A stretch of 64,000 nt of DNA from Sporosarcina pasteurii (GTDB taxonomy: Bacteria; Bacillota; Bacilli; Bacillales_A; Planococcaceae): the NCBI RefSeq assembly GCF_041295575.1, contig NZ_CP160452.1:2604001-2668000 (forward strand), given 5' to 3'. The translations under genes and the position numbers were made by a program. The notes under the pieces were generated by a model. It did no database searches. It saw nothing but the letters and a program-made list of their open reading frames with translations, and was not told the DNA's origin. Numbering within the stretch: position 1 is the stretch's first letter; the number at the start of each line of letters is the position of its first letter. Below, one piece after another: positions 17,610 through 25,718 of this stretch.

Positions 17610-18443
17610 TCACAAATGAGATTTTGTTGGATCAATCAGTAACCGCAAACTTTCACCGATTTTATCAAACATCCGAACGACAAATAGTAAAGCTAATCCC
17701 GGGAAAAAGGCGAGCCACCATAACCCTGAAGATAAATACTTCATCGATTCCGATAAAATAATGCCAATTGCCGGTTCATGCGGCGATAATCCTAGCCCTA
17801 AAAATGTAACTGCCGCTTCATGTAAAATTACATGCGGAAACAATAACATAAAACCAATAATCACTTGTGGCAATAAATGCGGAAAGATATGATGGACAGC
17901 AATCCACCCGTTCGACTTTCCTAATTGTTTGGATACTTGCACATATTCCGCGTTACGCACTTGCATCACTTCCGCACGAATGACACGCGCTAAACTTGGC
18001 CAATGGGTCACCATTAGTCCAATCACGACGCCTTTAAAACCGCCGCCTAGTGTAAAGGAAATTAATATAAGCATGACTAAATGAGGAACACTTAAAAACA
18101 AATCTATAATCCATGAGACAAAACGGTCCACAACTTTCCCCATTGTTGCAGCCGCCATTCCAAGCGTTAGCGCAATGGCTGTACTACCAATCGCACCTAG
18201 TAATCCAACACCTATACTTAACGAAAGCCCCATCATCGTTCTGGTAAACATATCTCTTCCAAGCCAATCTGTACCAAATAAATGTTGAAATGATGGTGCT
18301 AAATTACGTGCGTTTAAATTCGTCATTATTTTTCCGGTATCTAGCCAACTGCTGCTAAAGATAATACTTACAAGTATCAATGTACCGACGATAATTGTAA
18401 AAATTGTTCGCTGTCTTTGATTTGATCTGAGGAGCGTTTTCAT
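17610..18443 (-). CDS. nikC: Nickel ABC transporter permease NikC
   Basis: Permease of the OppC/DppC class, 277 residues with six membrane segments. The characteristic start reads ..HLFGTDWLGRDMFTR.. and the EAA-like loop is AEVMQVRNAEYVQVSKQLG. Its ATG overlaps the nikB stop codon (TAATG), so the two permeases are probably made in equal amounts. Confidence 0.9.
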   Translation of the reverse strand: MKTLLRSNQRQRTIFTIIVGTLILVSIIFSSSWLDTGKIMTNLNARNLAPSFQHLFGTDWLGRDMFTRTMMGLSLSIGVGLLGAIGSTAIALTLGMAAATMGKVVDRFVSWIIDLFLSVPHLVMLILISFTLGGGFKGVVIGLMVTHWPSLARVIRAEVMQVRNAEYVQVSKQLGKSNGWIAVHHIFPHLLPQVIIGFMLLFPHVILHEAAVTFLGLGLSPHEPAIGIILSESMKYLSSGLWWLAFFPGLALLFVVRMFDKIGESLRLLIDPTKSHL

Positions 18444-19429
18444 TACATACGTCCCTCCCTCGTTCTCGGATCAACGATTTGATAAATCAAATCTGCGATT
18501 AAGTTTCCGATAAATACAAATAACGTACTAAAGATGACGAGTCCCAATAATAATGGCACATCGCCTCGTAGGCCCGCTTCTACCGTCGCTTGACCAAGTC
18601 CTGGATAGGAAAACACTTGCTCTGCAAGTACGGCCCCGCCAAACAACTCGCTAAATGCAGCAAATTGCAACGTAATTGCTGGCAATGCTACGTTACGTAA
18701 GCCATGTCTCCAAAACAATGTAAAACCACGTTCGCCTCTCGCCTTGGCGAATAGCACATAATCGCTTGCTAGCACGTCAATGAGCTTTTGCCTTGTATGT
18801 AAAGCAACGTTTGCAACACCGAGAATGCTTAGCGTAATCGCTGGCAATAATAAATGTTGAAGGCGATCTGTTAAGGTGACATCTTCCGCAAGCACGCCAA
18901 CTGGCACACCTAATCCAATTGGGAACCAGCCGAGCCAAACCGCAAACACGATCAACATGAGAAGTCCTACCCAAAATGTAGGGGTTGAAGCAAGTGTATA
19001 GCAATACCACTGAATAATACGGTCAATCCACGTATTTCTCTTCATTGCGGCAACAACACCGAGAATAAATCCAACAATGCCCGAAAAAATCCATGCAGTA
19101 ATCATCAACACAACCGAATTGAGAAATCTTTCTCCAATCACATCACTGACAGGACTTCGATAAATCATCGAAGTCCCTAAATCACCTTTCAAAACAGCTG
19201 AACCCCAATTTAAAAACTGAACAAATGTAGGTTCATTCAACCCCCAATATTCAGCAATTTTTTCACGTTGTTCAGGTCCAACTTTTAACATATCAGCACC
19301 AATATACGCTTGAATCGGATCTATCGGTGAATTTTTCACAAGTAGAAAGGATATCAAACAAATGGCCACTAATAATGTAGCAATACGTATGGTTTTAAAT
19401 AGTAAAAACCGAACTAACTTCTTCATCAT
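18443..19429 (-). CDS. nikB: Nickel ABC transporter permease NikB
   Basis: Permease of the OppB/DppB class. An N-terminal membrane anchor is followed by the DPP-type domain with FVQFLNWGSAVLKGDLGTS and the EAA loop DYVLFAKARGERGFTLFWRH. 328 residues. A GTG at 19441 precedes, but ATG 19429 is 7 nt from AGGTGA and is preferred; nikA ends 16 nt upstream. Partner of NikC in the membrane channel. Confidence 0.9.
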   Translation of the reverse strand: MMKKLVRFLLFKTIRIATLLVAICLISFLLVKNSPIDPIQAYIGADMLKVGPEQREKIAEYWGLNEPTFVQFLNWGSAVLKGDLGTSMIYRSPVSDVIGERFLNSVVLMITAWIFSGIVGFILGVVAAMKRNTWIDRIIQWYCYTLASTPTFWVGLLMLIVFAVWLGWFPIGLGVPVGVLAEDVTLTDRLQHLLLPAITLSILGVANVALHTRQKLIDVLASDYVLFAKARGERGFTLFWRHGLRNVALPAITLQFAAFSELFGGAVLAEQVFSYPGLGQATVEAGLRGDVPLLLGLVIFSTLFVFIGNLIADLIYQIVDPRTREGRM

Positions 19430-19445
19430 TTTTATACTCACCTAA

Positions 19446-21056
19446 TTACTTCCATTTCCAATCGACTATATTATCTGTTGCAGGCCATCCATGTCCATGT
19501 ACATGGGTTCTTTGATGACCGATATCTAATCCCTCTTTAACGATATACAAATGGTCAATATTCACTAGCCAAGCCCACGGTGCATCACCTTTTGCACTTA
19601 AGCCCGTTGTGCCATCCCATTGCGCTTTTTGCCAATATTCAATGGCTTCTTCTTCACTTAATGCACGTAACGCTTTTTCAAAATATTGATCAACTGTATC
19701 GTTTTTATAAAAACCTGTATTGTAATACTCAACACCAGCATTATCAGAACCATAAATATTGTATAATTCATGTGGGTCATGACTTCCCCAACCTAATAAT
19801 ACGGCTTCTGAATACATCTTTTGCGCAATAATATCCCAGCTTGCTCCCTCAACCTTTATGTTGATACCAAGTGGTTTTATCATATCTGCAACAGTAATCG
19901 CTAACGATTGACGTACTTCATCATTCGCAGGGTAATAAAGACTAAACTCCGCCTTTAATCCGTCTTTTTCAACGATGCCATCACCGTTCGCGTCTCTCCA
20001 ACCAGCTTCTTCTAATATTTTTTTAGCTTCTTCCATATTTCCATCGGCAATAACTGTCTCAGGATTCCACCAAGGTAACCCATCAACTGATGTATACGCT
20101 GGTGTTCCATACCCTTCTAAAACGCCATCAATTAGCGCTTGACGGTCGACGCCAATATTAATGGCGTGACGAATCGCAGCATCCGCAGTTACATCATTGC
20201 CAATAGGGAACCCATCTTCTGTCATTTCTCCGGATTCAACATAAGGAAAGACAATCCCGCGGTTATCCACTGTTTTTACTGCTTTCAATTCCGTCCCAGG
20301 AACTCTCTTCTGACTAAATGAAGCTGGAATATGGGCAAGATCTACAGTACCTGCTTGTGCCGCTGCAAATGCCGCATCTTCAGTTAAAAATAAGAACGTG
20401 ATTTTTTTAATATTAGGCTTTTTTCCGTAATAATTTTCATTAGCTTCAACGATTAGTTGCTGACCTTTATCCCATTGGACAAGTTTAAATGGACCTGAAC
20501 CGATTGGATTTTCAGCATACGATTCGTTATAAGCATGTTCAGGAACAATTCCCGTTGCAATAAGATTATTAATAAAAGTCGACTGGGCTTCTTTTAATGT
20601 AAAGACGACTGTCGTTTCATCGATGGCTTCAACTTTTTCCAAAGCATTCATATCTACGACTGAACCGCTTTCCAATGTTTGTTCATACGTAAACACAACG
20701 TCTGTAGCCGTCAGCTGTTCGCCGTCGGAAAATTGCACATCATCTCGCAAATGAACGGTCCACGTTTTTCCGTCTTCACTTACTTCGTAATCTGTTGCTA
20801 AGTCATTGACAACTTTCAAGTCATCATCTCTTTTTAATAACGTACTTTGAAACAATGGCGAACCATAACGGCCCCATCCTATCACCGGGTCAAAGCCTGT
20901 TTGAGGCTCCGAATTGAAGGCGAGTACTAACTCATCCTTTTTCGTATTGTCAGTACTTGTATTCTTTTCAATTGATTTTGACGATGAACAACCTGCTAAA
21001 ATTGTTGTTACCAACAATATAGCGATTAAGCCAAATCCCAAAATTCGATTTCGCAT
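19446..21056 (-). CDS. nikA: Nickel-binding lipoprotein NikA
   Basis: Extracytoplasmic solute-binding protein (SBP family 5) of 536 residues with lipobox ILAGC (Cys 23). Typical SBP5 stretches are LVLAFNSEPQTGFDPVIGWG, DVVFTYEQTLES and NPIGSGPFKLVQWDKGQQ. The C-terminus has a compact His cluster, GHQRTHVHGHGW, which could bind the metal or a metal-ligand complex. Start ATG 21056 is 7 nt from AAGGAG. It follows nikR by 16 nt. Ligand (free Ni, Ni-His2 or a metallophore complex) is not decided by sequence. Confidence 0.9.
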   Translation of the reverse strand: MRNRILGFGLIAILLVTTILAGCSSSKSIEKNTSTDNTKKDELVLAFNSEPQTGFDPVIGWGRYGSPLFQSTLLKRDDDLKVVNDLATDYEVSEDGKTWTVHLRDDVQFSDGEQLTATDVVFTYEQTLESGSVVDMNALEKVEAIDETTVVFTLKEAQSTFINNLIATGIVPEHAYNESYAENPIGSGPFKLVQWDKGQQLIVEANENYYGKKPNIKKITFLFLTEDAAFAAAQAGTVDLAHIPASFSQKRVPGTELKAVKTVDNRGIVFPYVESGEMTEDGFPIGNDVTADAAIRHAINIGVDRQALIDGVLEGYGTPAYTSVDGLPWWNPETVIADGNMEEAKKILEEAGWRDANGDGIVEKDGLKAEFSLYYPANDEVRQSLAITVADMIKPLGINIKVEGASWDIIAQKMYSEAVLLGWGSHDPHELYNIYGSDNAGVEYYNTGFYKNDTVDQYFEKALRALSEEEAIEYWQKAQWDGTTGLSAKGDAPWAWLVNIDHLYIVKEGLDIGHQRTHVHGHGWPATDNIVDWKWK

Positions 21057-21072
21057 ATTCTTACTCCTTATA

Positions 21073-21492
21073 TTAAAGTTTTTCTACGGGGGCGACTGTT
21101 AGCTTCCCATATTCCACACCTATTAAACTCGTTAATTGATTACTTAATTTGCGCACATCACTTGCTTTTCCTTGAACAACAATCAGTTCTATACAACTAT
21201 CATGGTTAAGATGAAAATGAGTTGTTGCCATGATCAAATCATGCATCTCATGTTGAACGGTCGTCATTTCCTCAAGTAAATTCCTCTGATGATGGTTATA
21301 AAACAATAATATTGTTCCCGCAATTAGCTGGTCATCCTCTTCCGAAGATTGCTCGATAATCGCTTCACGCACAAGATCTCTGACAGCCTCCGAACGATTC
21401 GAATAGCCTTTCTGCGTGACAAGCTGATCGAATTTTCGAAGCAAACTTCCTTCCATTGACACTCCAAACCTTTTTAATGTTGAATCTTCCAT
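21073..21492 (-). CDS. nikR: Nickel-responsive regulator NikR
   Basis: Ribbon-helix-helix repressor of 139 residues. The N-terminal RHH domain (about 1-50: LKRFGVSMEGSLLRKFDQLV.., NRSEAVRDLVREA) binds DNA. The C-terminal ACT-like domain carries the nickel site H81, H92, H94, C100 in THFHLNHDSC, which lines up with E. coli H76, H87, H89, C95 at a constant offset of five. Start ATG 21492 (MEDSTLKRFG) follows GGGGGGCGAG; a longer frame to 21558 is unlikely. First gene of nikR-ABCDE, so it probably represses its own operon when nickel is plentiful. Confidence 0.94.
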   Translation of the reverse strand: MEDSTLKRFGVSMEGSLLRKFDQLVTQKGYSNRSEAVRDLVREAIIEQSSEEDDQLIAGTILLFYNHHQRNLLEEMTTVQHEMHDLIMATTHFHLNHDSCIELIVVQGKASDVRKLSNQLTSLIGVEYGKLTVAPVEKL

Positions 21493-21569
21493 AGTGAACT
21501 CGCCCCCCAGTAGCACGATTGTTAACTTTCGTAACACCGATAACCAAAAAAATTTCACGAATACCCTTA

Positions 21570-21671
21570 ATTATAGGTTTTACAAGATAAAAAATCAATG
21601 AATTCGATGCACTTTTAATTGAAGATATACTACCATTTTCATTGGTATACATTATGGCCATTGGACGATAT
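21570..21671. repeat. Imperfect direct repeat, copy 1
   Basis: Starts ATTATAGGTTTTACAAGATA; contains the shared core ACCATTTTCATT inside a partial palindrome TATACTACCA...TGGTATA. Pairs with 21775-21876 at a 205-bp offset; roughly two thirds of positions match by eye. Confidence 0.65.
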
Positions 21672-21774
21672 TCCCTCAACTAGTTAATACCTTTTCTAAA
21701 GTGTATTTATAAATAGTGTCACGATTACTGACATTCGTAGCACTGACATACAAAAAAATATAACTTCAAATATG

Positions 21775-21876
21775 ATTATAGTTTTAGCGAGATAAAGAAT
21801 CAAGGATTTCGATGTTGATTTTACGAATACCGCGTAACCATTTTCATTCGCGTACGTCATGGTGATAGGATGCTAT
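21775..21876. repeat. Imperfect direct repeat, copy 2
   Basis: Starts ATTATAGTTTTAGCGAGATA and contains the same ACCATTTTCATT core flanked by TACCGCG and CGCGTA arms. The conserved core with differing palindromic arms suggests paired regulator sites or an old duplication. Confidence 0.65.
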
Positions 21877-22051
21877 AAAAACTTTTTAAAAAAGTTACTA
21901 TGCGCGCATTTCATTCTTATGGTATGTGAGCATTTTGTATTCATGCCACGTTATTAATTTTGTAAAAAGTATAACTTGAATCCGATTGAAATGATATAAA
22001 AAGGGAAAGTATATAGAGAGAGGTAATTTTGACTAGAAACGAGGGTGTGCC

Positions 22052-22300
22052 ATGAAAAAACAAAACATAAAAAACATTCGAATGACTTATTATTTCACAA
22101 GTATATTTATAACTGTTGGTACCATTGTAGTTTTATATCTATTACTTCAAAAAACAACAAAGCTCAGCCCTTTTATATTATTTCTTTCGCTAGCTGGCGG
22201 CGGATTACCACTAGGTATCATCGGCGTCTTTGTCGATTATAAAATCTCGGAATTTAAAGGTAAAACAAGAAACGTAAGACAGTTAAAAGGGGATTTATAA
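22052..22300 (+). CDS. Small membrane protein, 82 aa
   Basis: Function not recognised. Two hydrophobic segments (about residues 11-30 and 36-60, the second with LAGGGLPLGIIGVFVDY) are flanked by basic ends, so an inner-membrane hairpin is likely. Start ATG 22052 is 4-5 nt after GAGGGTG. Divergent from nikR, followed by a decayed repeat element. No terminator seen directly after. Confidence 0.65.
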   Translation: MKKQNIKNIRMTYYFTSIFITVGTIVVLYLLLQKTTKLSPFILFLSLAGGGLPLGIIGVFVDYKISEFKGKTRNVRQLKGDL

Positions 22301-22340
22301 TTTGTTTTCAGGCTCGTCATCATAATAGTACCTTACTAAC

Positions 22341-22422
22341 CCGTTGATTTCCGTTCTAGGCGGACGCTTTCCTAGGGGCATGAGGTGATCCCAAGGTATT
22401 GCCGCCTTCCGATCTAATCAAC
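22341..22422. repeat. Decayed MITE-like inverted-repeat element
   Basis: Ends are GTTGATT...AGGCGG and CCGCCTT...AATCAAC, an imperfect terminal inverted repeat of about 21 bp. The left part, GATTTCCGTTCTAGGCGGAC, resembles a repeat family I recall as common in Bacillales genomes (GATTTCCGTTCCAGGCGGAC...). This copy looks shortened and mutated. Family identity is from memory, not a search. Confidence 0.6.
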
Positions 22423-22591
22423 TAAGTGTCCGTGCTAAACAAACGCGCCCAATTTTTATATTAATTAATAGTTGGTTTGGTGCTTCTTATTTTTTTGCAC
22501 ATGTTGATTTGCGATTTGCTGAGTTCCAAAAACCTCTTTAAAAAGCGGCTTACATCTGGATTAACTGCGCCAGATAATCTAAGTATGCAAT

Positions 22592-22726
22592 TTACCCTTT
22601 TTCAAAACTCTTAGCGAACCTTATAAACCAATATAATGCAATCCAAGGAAAAATAAACTTTGTAACCCATTCTATTAATGCAGGAACAAAATAATTATTA
22701 ATGCTATAAACCAATATATCTTCCAA
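22592..22726 (-). CDS. Possible 44-aa membrane peptide
   Basis: A TTG-initiated frame gives MEDILVYSINNYFVPALI.. then a Trp/Phe-rich segment ..FPWIALYWFIRFAK and a stop. One long hydrophobic stretch; sequence composition is protein-like. No ribosome site precedes the TTG, so it might be translated by coupling to the gene ending 28 nt upstream, or be a remnant. Uncertain. Confidence 0.3.
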   Translation of the reverse strand: MEDILVYSINNYFVPALIEWVTKFIFPWIALYWFIRFAKSFEKG

Positions 22727-22754
22727 AGATCGTCGCTTATATTAATTCAATTAC

Positions 22755-23084
22755 TTACCAACCATCCCATTTCTTACTCAATACCCCCAACTCTTTAAGT
22801 AAACTCGGTAAAAGCCTGTCATCCTCGCTGTCCAAAGCTTCCTCGGTACATGGTGAGTGTGGCGGATAATTTAAACTTTTGGCTTCTTTTAAAGTTGATT
22901 CAGCTAGAAAGTTTGTTGCATTCGATTCCTCAAAACAAATAGGTGCAATATAAGTTTGATAAGTATGGTCTAAAATAACTCTAGTATCTGCCGATGGGTG
23001 AGTTTCTTTCGGCATCAACATACCAATCACTACAATAACAGCAATGATAAGTACAGCCCATAACCATTTTTTAGATGACTTCAT
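22755..23084 (-). CDS. Membrane-anchored hypothetical protein, 109 aa
   Basis: Not recognised. N-terminal basic residues and a single membrane segment (WLWAVLIIAVIVVIGMLM, about residues 7-25) are followed by a soluble domain with two Cys (PICFEES and SPCTEE) and an acidic tail, presumably outside the cell. Start ATG 23084 follows AAGGAG. Stands alone in an accessory-looking stretch. Confidence 0.65.
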   Translation of the reverse strand: MKSSKKWLWAVLIIAVIVVIGMLMPKETHPSADTRVILDHTYQTYIAPICFEESNATNFLAESTLKEAKSLNYPPHSPCTEEALDSEDDRLLPSLLKELGVLSKKWDGW

Positions 23085-23499
23085 GTAAATTACTCCTTTT
23101 AACCAACAGTTTGATAGCGGTATAAATCCGGTTACTAATTTACGTTCATTACATCTATTGTACTAGAAAATATATATATTAAAAATATTTTGATAGCACT
23201 CTGAACTAAAAACACCTTCACTGTTAAAACTCTGGACATAATCTTCCAATTGCCCACCCGATTATGACCGCCCCGCCACCTGCAAATGAAGCTACTGCCA
23301 GTATGCTTTACATACATTTTCAGAGAAAAGAACCATTCCTTTATTAATCTTTCTTAAGAGATTTATCAAAATCGTCTCCTACGGACAAGTTTCACCCTGA
23401 CATTCTCTTACGATCTTTTTCATGTTTCAAAATTATTTTCATCAATTTGTATTCTTTTCATCAAATTTTCTCTATGTAGTAAGTAAAGGGGGAATTTTG
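23085..23499. other. Intergenic region with a small coding-like fragment
   Basis: About 415 bases. On the minus strand 23304-23224 reads ILAVASFAGGGAVIIGW.. then AIGRLCPEF and a stop, a plausible membrane-peptide fragment, but an in-frame stop precedes it and no start is visible. Otherwise nothing recognisable. Confidence 0.35.
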
Positions 23500-24248
23500 A
23501 TGACACATTACTTAAAAGACTATGCATATTTTACGAACAAATTTGACTTGGACAAGGCAGCTTCATTGCAAAAACAAGAGCATTGGCAGGAGATGAATCA
23601 GACTGATCGTGATGTACTTGACGTGATTCGTCGTTATTCTGTGAAGTTTGGCGCCGCACATTTGAAACATTACACCATTGAAAAGGCAATTAAGAAATCT
23701 AACGCTACAGTTCGCCGCGCAATTCGTAAACTGGAGAAGCTTGGTATTATTGATCGTATTCATTATGTCCGTCCTGTCATGAATGGACTCGGTGCGAATA
23801 TTTATGCGATTAAACCTTTTAAACAACCTTCGAAAATTGAGAAGAGAGTGAAGGATAACCCTGCAACAGTAAAACAAGCACGCAATCAGGAAAGAAAAGC
23901 CAGCAATTCTGCTGAAATGCTACCAGTACCTACAACTTTTTTGAGCGAATGAAAACGATACTTGCTTCAACTATTGGCGAAAACACACTCGCACGCCGTT
24001 TTTTTGGCGTATACCGTCAACACACACTGCCGATGTTAAGATTTAGCTTTCACGAACATAAAAGAGAGTTGTTTGAACAACTGGGTATCCAAGCATTGCA
24101 GATTGCCGTTCAAGCAACGAAACGAAGACATATCAAAAATTTGTCGGGCTATTATTCGGGGGTCCTACGTGAACTCGTTAACAAAGCTTTATTTAGCGAC
24201 GCTTTTAAAGATTTTGACGTGCCTGTTGAAGGTTTTTATTGGAAGTGA
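23500..24248 (+). pseudogene. Winged-helix DNA-binding protein gene split by a frameshift
   Basis: First frame, 23500-23952, 150 residues: MTHYLKDYAYFTNKFD.. with a helix-turn-helix region HYTIEKAIKKSNATVRRAI and KLGIIDRIHY (winged helix). Second frame, 23949-24248, 99 residues: MKTILASTIGENTLARRFFG.. ending ..VPVEGFYWK. The frames overlap by ATGA. Upstream of the second ATG the reading continues without a stop to the tract ACAACTTTTTTGAGCG, where one more T (or a -1 slip) joins them as ..TTFFERMKTIL... This suggests a single original gene. The tract reads T TTT TTG in the zero frame, a canonical -1 slippery heptamer. Mutation, assembly error, slippage and two coupled genes all remain possible. 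Start ATG 23500 follows GGGGGAA. Function as a regulator or replication-type protein is only inferred from the wHTH. Confidence 0.6.
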
Positions 24249-24317
24249 AAAAAACATTCAATACATCAACAAGAAAAGTCGTATCGGAGAACAACTATAT
24301 CTTTGGATAATTAATAA

Positions 24318-24371
24318 AAAAGAGTGTGTTAGAAGGTCATTTTACAGACCTTCCACGACACTCCTTTCTTC
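24318..24371 (+). terminator. Terminator after the split winged-helix gene
   Basis: Stem GAGTGT....GAAGGTC / GACCTTC....ACACTC with a small internal mismatch, followed by CTTTCTT. Preceded by A6, so it may act both ways. Confidence 0.75.
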
Positions 24372-24452
24372 TTACCTAAGTTTTGTCCCAACTTACTATA
24401 TTGCTTTATGCAATTGTAGTGTATTGGCACAATAACGCGTAGATACACGATT

Positions 24453-24893
24453 TTATTGCCTTTTAAAATACCATTGACTATCTGGCCGATCTCGCGGCGT
24501 CATATTGATGATAAAATATCCGATAATGAGTATCAAAATGACAAAGGAATAAATTAATGTGTGGATGGGATGATCGTGATCAACAATGACCAATCTGACC
24601 ATTGCAGTGATCCCAATATAAATAAAATAACGAAGTGGGAAATGATATTCTTCTTTAAAATACTTAACAATCATCGCGATAAATTCGAAATATAAGAAGA
24701 AAATTAATATATTCGCTAAGTATGTTTTGTAGTCAGTATGATCGCCAGAAAGCAATAGATCACCAAAGACAAATAGTTCTTTTATTAATACTACTGACAA
24801 AATAATTGCGAGAATCACAAGCATTATATTCAAGAACATTTGTAAAGCTTTAGGAAAAATATGCAAAGCATACGTATACTTTTTCTTGATCAT
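24453..24893 (-). CDS. psiE: PsiE family membrane protein
   Basis: Phosphate-starvation-inducible E family, 146 residues with four membrane segments; biochemical role unknown. Family stretches are KELFVFGDLL, LIFFLYFEFIAMIVKYF, HFPLRYFIYIGITAMVRL and VDHDHP. Start ATG 24893 follows AGAGGAGG. Monocistronic. No Pho box was identified upstream. Confidence 0.88.
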   Translation of the reverse strand: MIKKKYTYALHIFPKALQMFLNIMLVILAIILSVVLIKELFVFGDLLLSGDHTDYKTYLANILIFFLYFEFIAMIVKYFKEEYHFPLRYFIYIGITAMVRLVIVDHDHPIHTLIYSFVILILIIGYFIINMTPRDRPDSQWYFKRQ

Positions 24894-24962
24894 ATGAACG
24901 CCTCCTCTTTGATGATGTTTTATTATAAGCGGTTACGGAATTGTTTGTCAATTGAATTATCT

Positions 24963-25055
24963 AGGTGACAGTCGCCTAAACAAACACAACAAACGCGAAT
25001 TTCATGACACTCGATTTTCTTTTAATTAACGTGAAAGTTTGAGTGACTGGCACCT
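24963..25055. repeat. Short element with imperfect terminal inverted repeats
   Basis: Left end AGGTGACAGTCGCCTAAAC and the reverse complement of the right end AGGTGCCAGTCACTCAAAC match at about 15 of 19 positions over a 93-bp A/T-rich element. Similar AGGTGnCnGnCACC ends are, from memory, common as dispersed repeats in Bacillales. No gene inside. Confidence 0.6.
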
Positions 25056-25067
25056 CATTGGAAAAGA

Positions 25068-25096
25068 AGCATCAGTGATAAAAATCACTGATGCTC
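25068..25096 (-). terminator. Terminator of dps
   Basis: Stem AGCATCAGTGAT/ATCACTGATGCT with a 4-nt A loop, followed on the minus strand by TCTTTTCC, 14 nt after the stop codon. Confidence 0.8.
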
Positions 25097-25109
25097 CTTT
25101 AAGTTTCTG

Positions 25110-25547
25110 TTATTCTCCTAAGTAAGCAGATAACATCCAAATATGTAGGTCAAGTTTTACTAATAACCCAACAGCGAGATCATTAATTCCATCGTCTCCG
25201 TGCTGTTCTGATAGTTCCGCTAAACCCTTTAACTCTTCTTTCAGATGCTTATAATCTTCTACAAGGCTTGCAACCATTTCATTGGCAGTTGTTTCTCCAT
25301 TAGTCTCTTCTAAAGTCGCAACAGCCAGGTATTCCTTCATTGTTGCAACAGGCGTCCCACCAGACGCTAGCAGTCTTTCTGCTACTTCGTCCACCACACT
25401 AGCTGCTTCATTATACAGTTCCTCAAATTTTTCATGAAGGGTGAAAAAATGCGGCCCTTTTACGAACCAATGATAACGGTGAAGCTTCGTATAAAGGACA
25501 CTCCAGTTTGCGATTTGACCATTTAATGCTGTATGTAATTTTTCCAT
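25110..25547 (-). CDS. dps: Dps family DNA-binding ferritin
   Basis: Mini-ferritin that stores iron by oxidising Fe(II) with peroxide and shields DNA. 145 residues. The inter-subunit ferroxidase ligands are visible in LHRYHWFVKGPHFFTLHEKFEELY (His, His, Asp/Glu: given here as YHWFVKGPHFF and HEKFEELY) and in VDEVAERLLASGG. Start ATG 25547 follows GAGGAGG-like GGAGG. A PerR/Fur-like box lies 66 nt upstream, consistent with peroxide induction of dps/mrgA genes. Confidence 0.9.
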   Translation of the reverse strand: MEKLHTALNGQIANWSVLYTKLHRYHWFVKGPHFFTLHEKFEELYNEAASVVDEVAERLLASGGTPVATMKEYLAVATLEETNGETTANEMVASLVEDYKHLKEELKGLAELSEQHGDDGINDLAVGLLVKLDLHIWMLSAYLGE

Positions 25548-25612
25548 CTAATAAAACCTCCTCAAGTTCCTACTCTAATTGTAACACATATTATATAATA
25601 ATCAATATTAAC

Positions 25613-25627
25613 TAATAGTTATTATAA
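25613..25627. promoter_or_regulatory. PerR-like box upstream of dps
   Basis: The 15-mer TTATAATAACTATTA (minus strand) differs from the Bacillus PerR consensus TTATAATnATTATAA at two positions. Placement 66 nt before the dps start fits peroxide-responsive control; Fur and PerR boxes are similar, so the exact regulator is uncertain. Confidence 0.55.
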
Positions 25628-25636
25628 AGTATGTTC

Positions 25637-25676
25637 TCACCTCTGTTTTCACCTCTGTTTTCACCTCTGTTTTCAC
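25637..25676. repeat. Tandem repeat, 12-bp unit
   Basis: Three and a third copies of TCACCTCTGTTT between dps and tatC. Perfect copies suggest recent slippage expansion. No function evident. Confidence 0.8.
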
Positions 25677-25718
25677 TGGATCCTATACAGCTGCAGTAGG
25701 TCCTTAATACGAGTTCGC

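Larger units (their letters stand above)
21493..22051. other. Intergenic region between nikR and a divergent small gene
   Basis: About 560 A/T-rich bases. They hold two imperfect direct repeats (21570-21671 and 21775-21876, described separately) and the 5' leader of the plus-strand gene at 22052. A classical E. coli NikR operator GTATGA-N16-TCATAC was not seen. Confidence 0.6.

Noticed and set aside
23135-23317. 60-codon minus-strand frame
   Set aside because: Basic, low-complexity reading in a shifted frame relative to the better ILAVASFAGGG fragment; no ribosome site.
23949-24248. Independent second gene after the winged-helix gene
   Set aside because: Its frame reads upstream without a stop to the slippery T tract and no separate ribosome site is evident, so it is treated as the continuation of one split gene, with the coupled-gene option noted.
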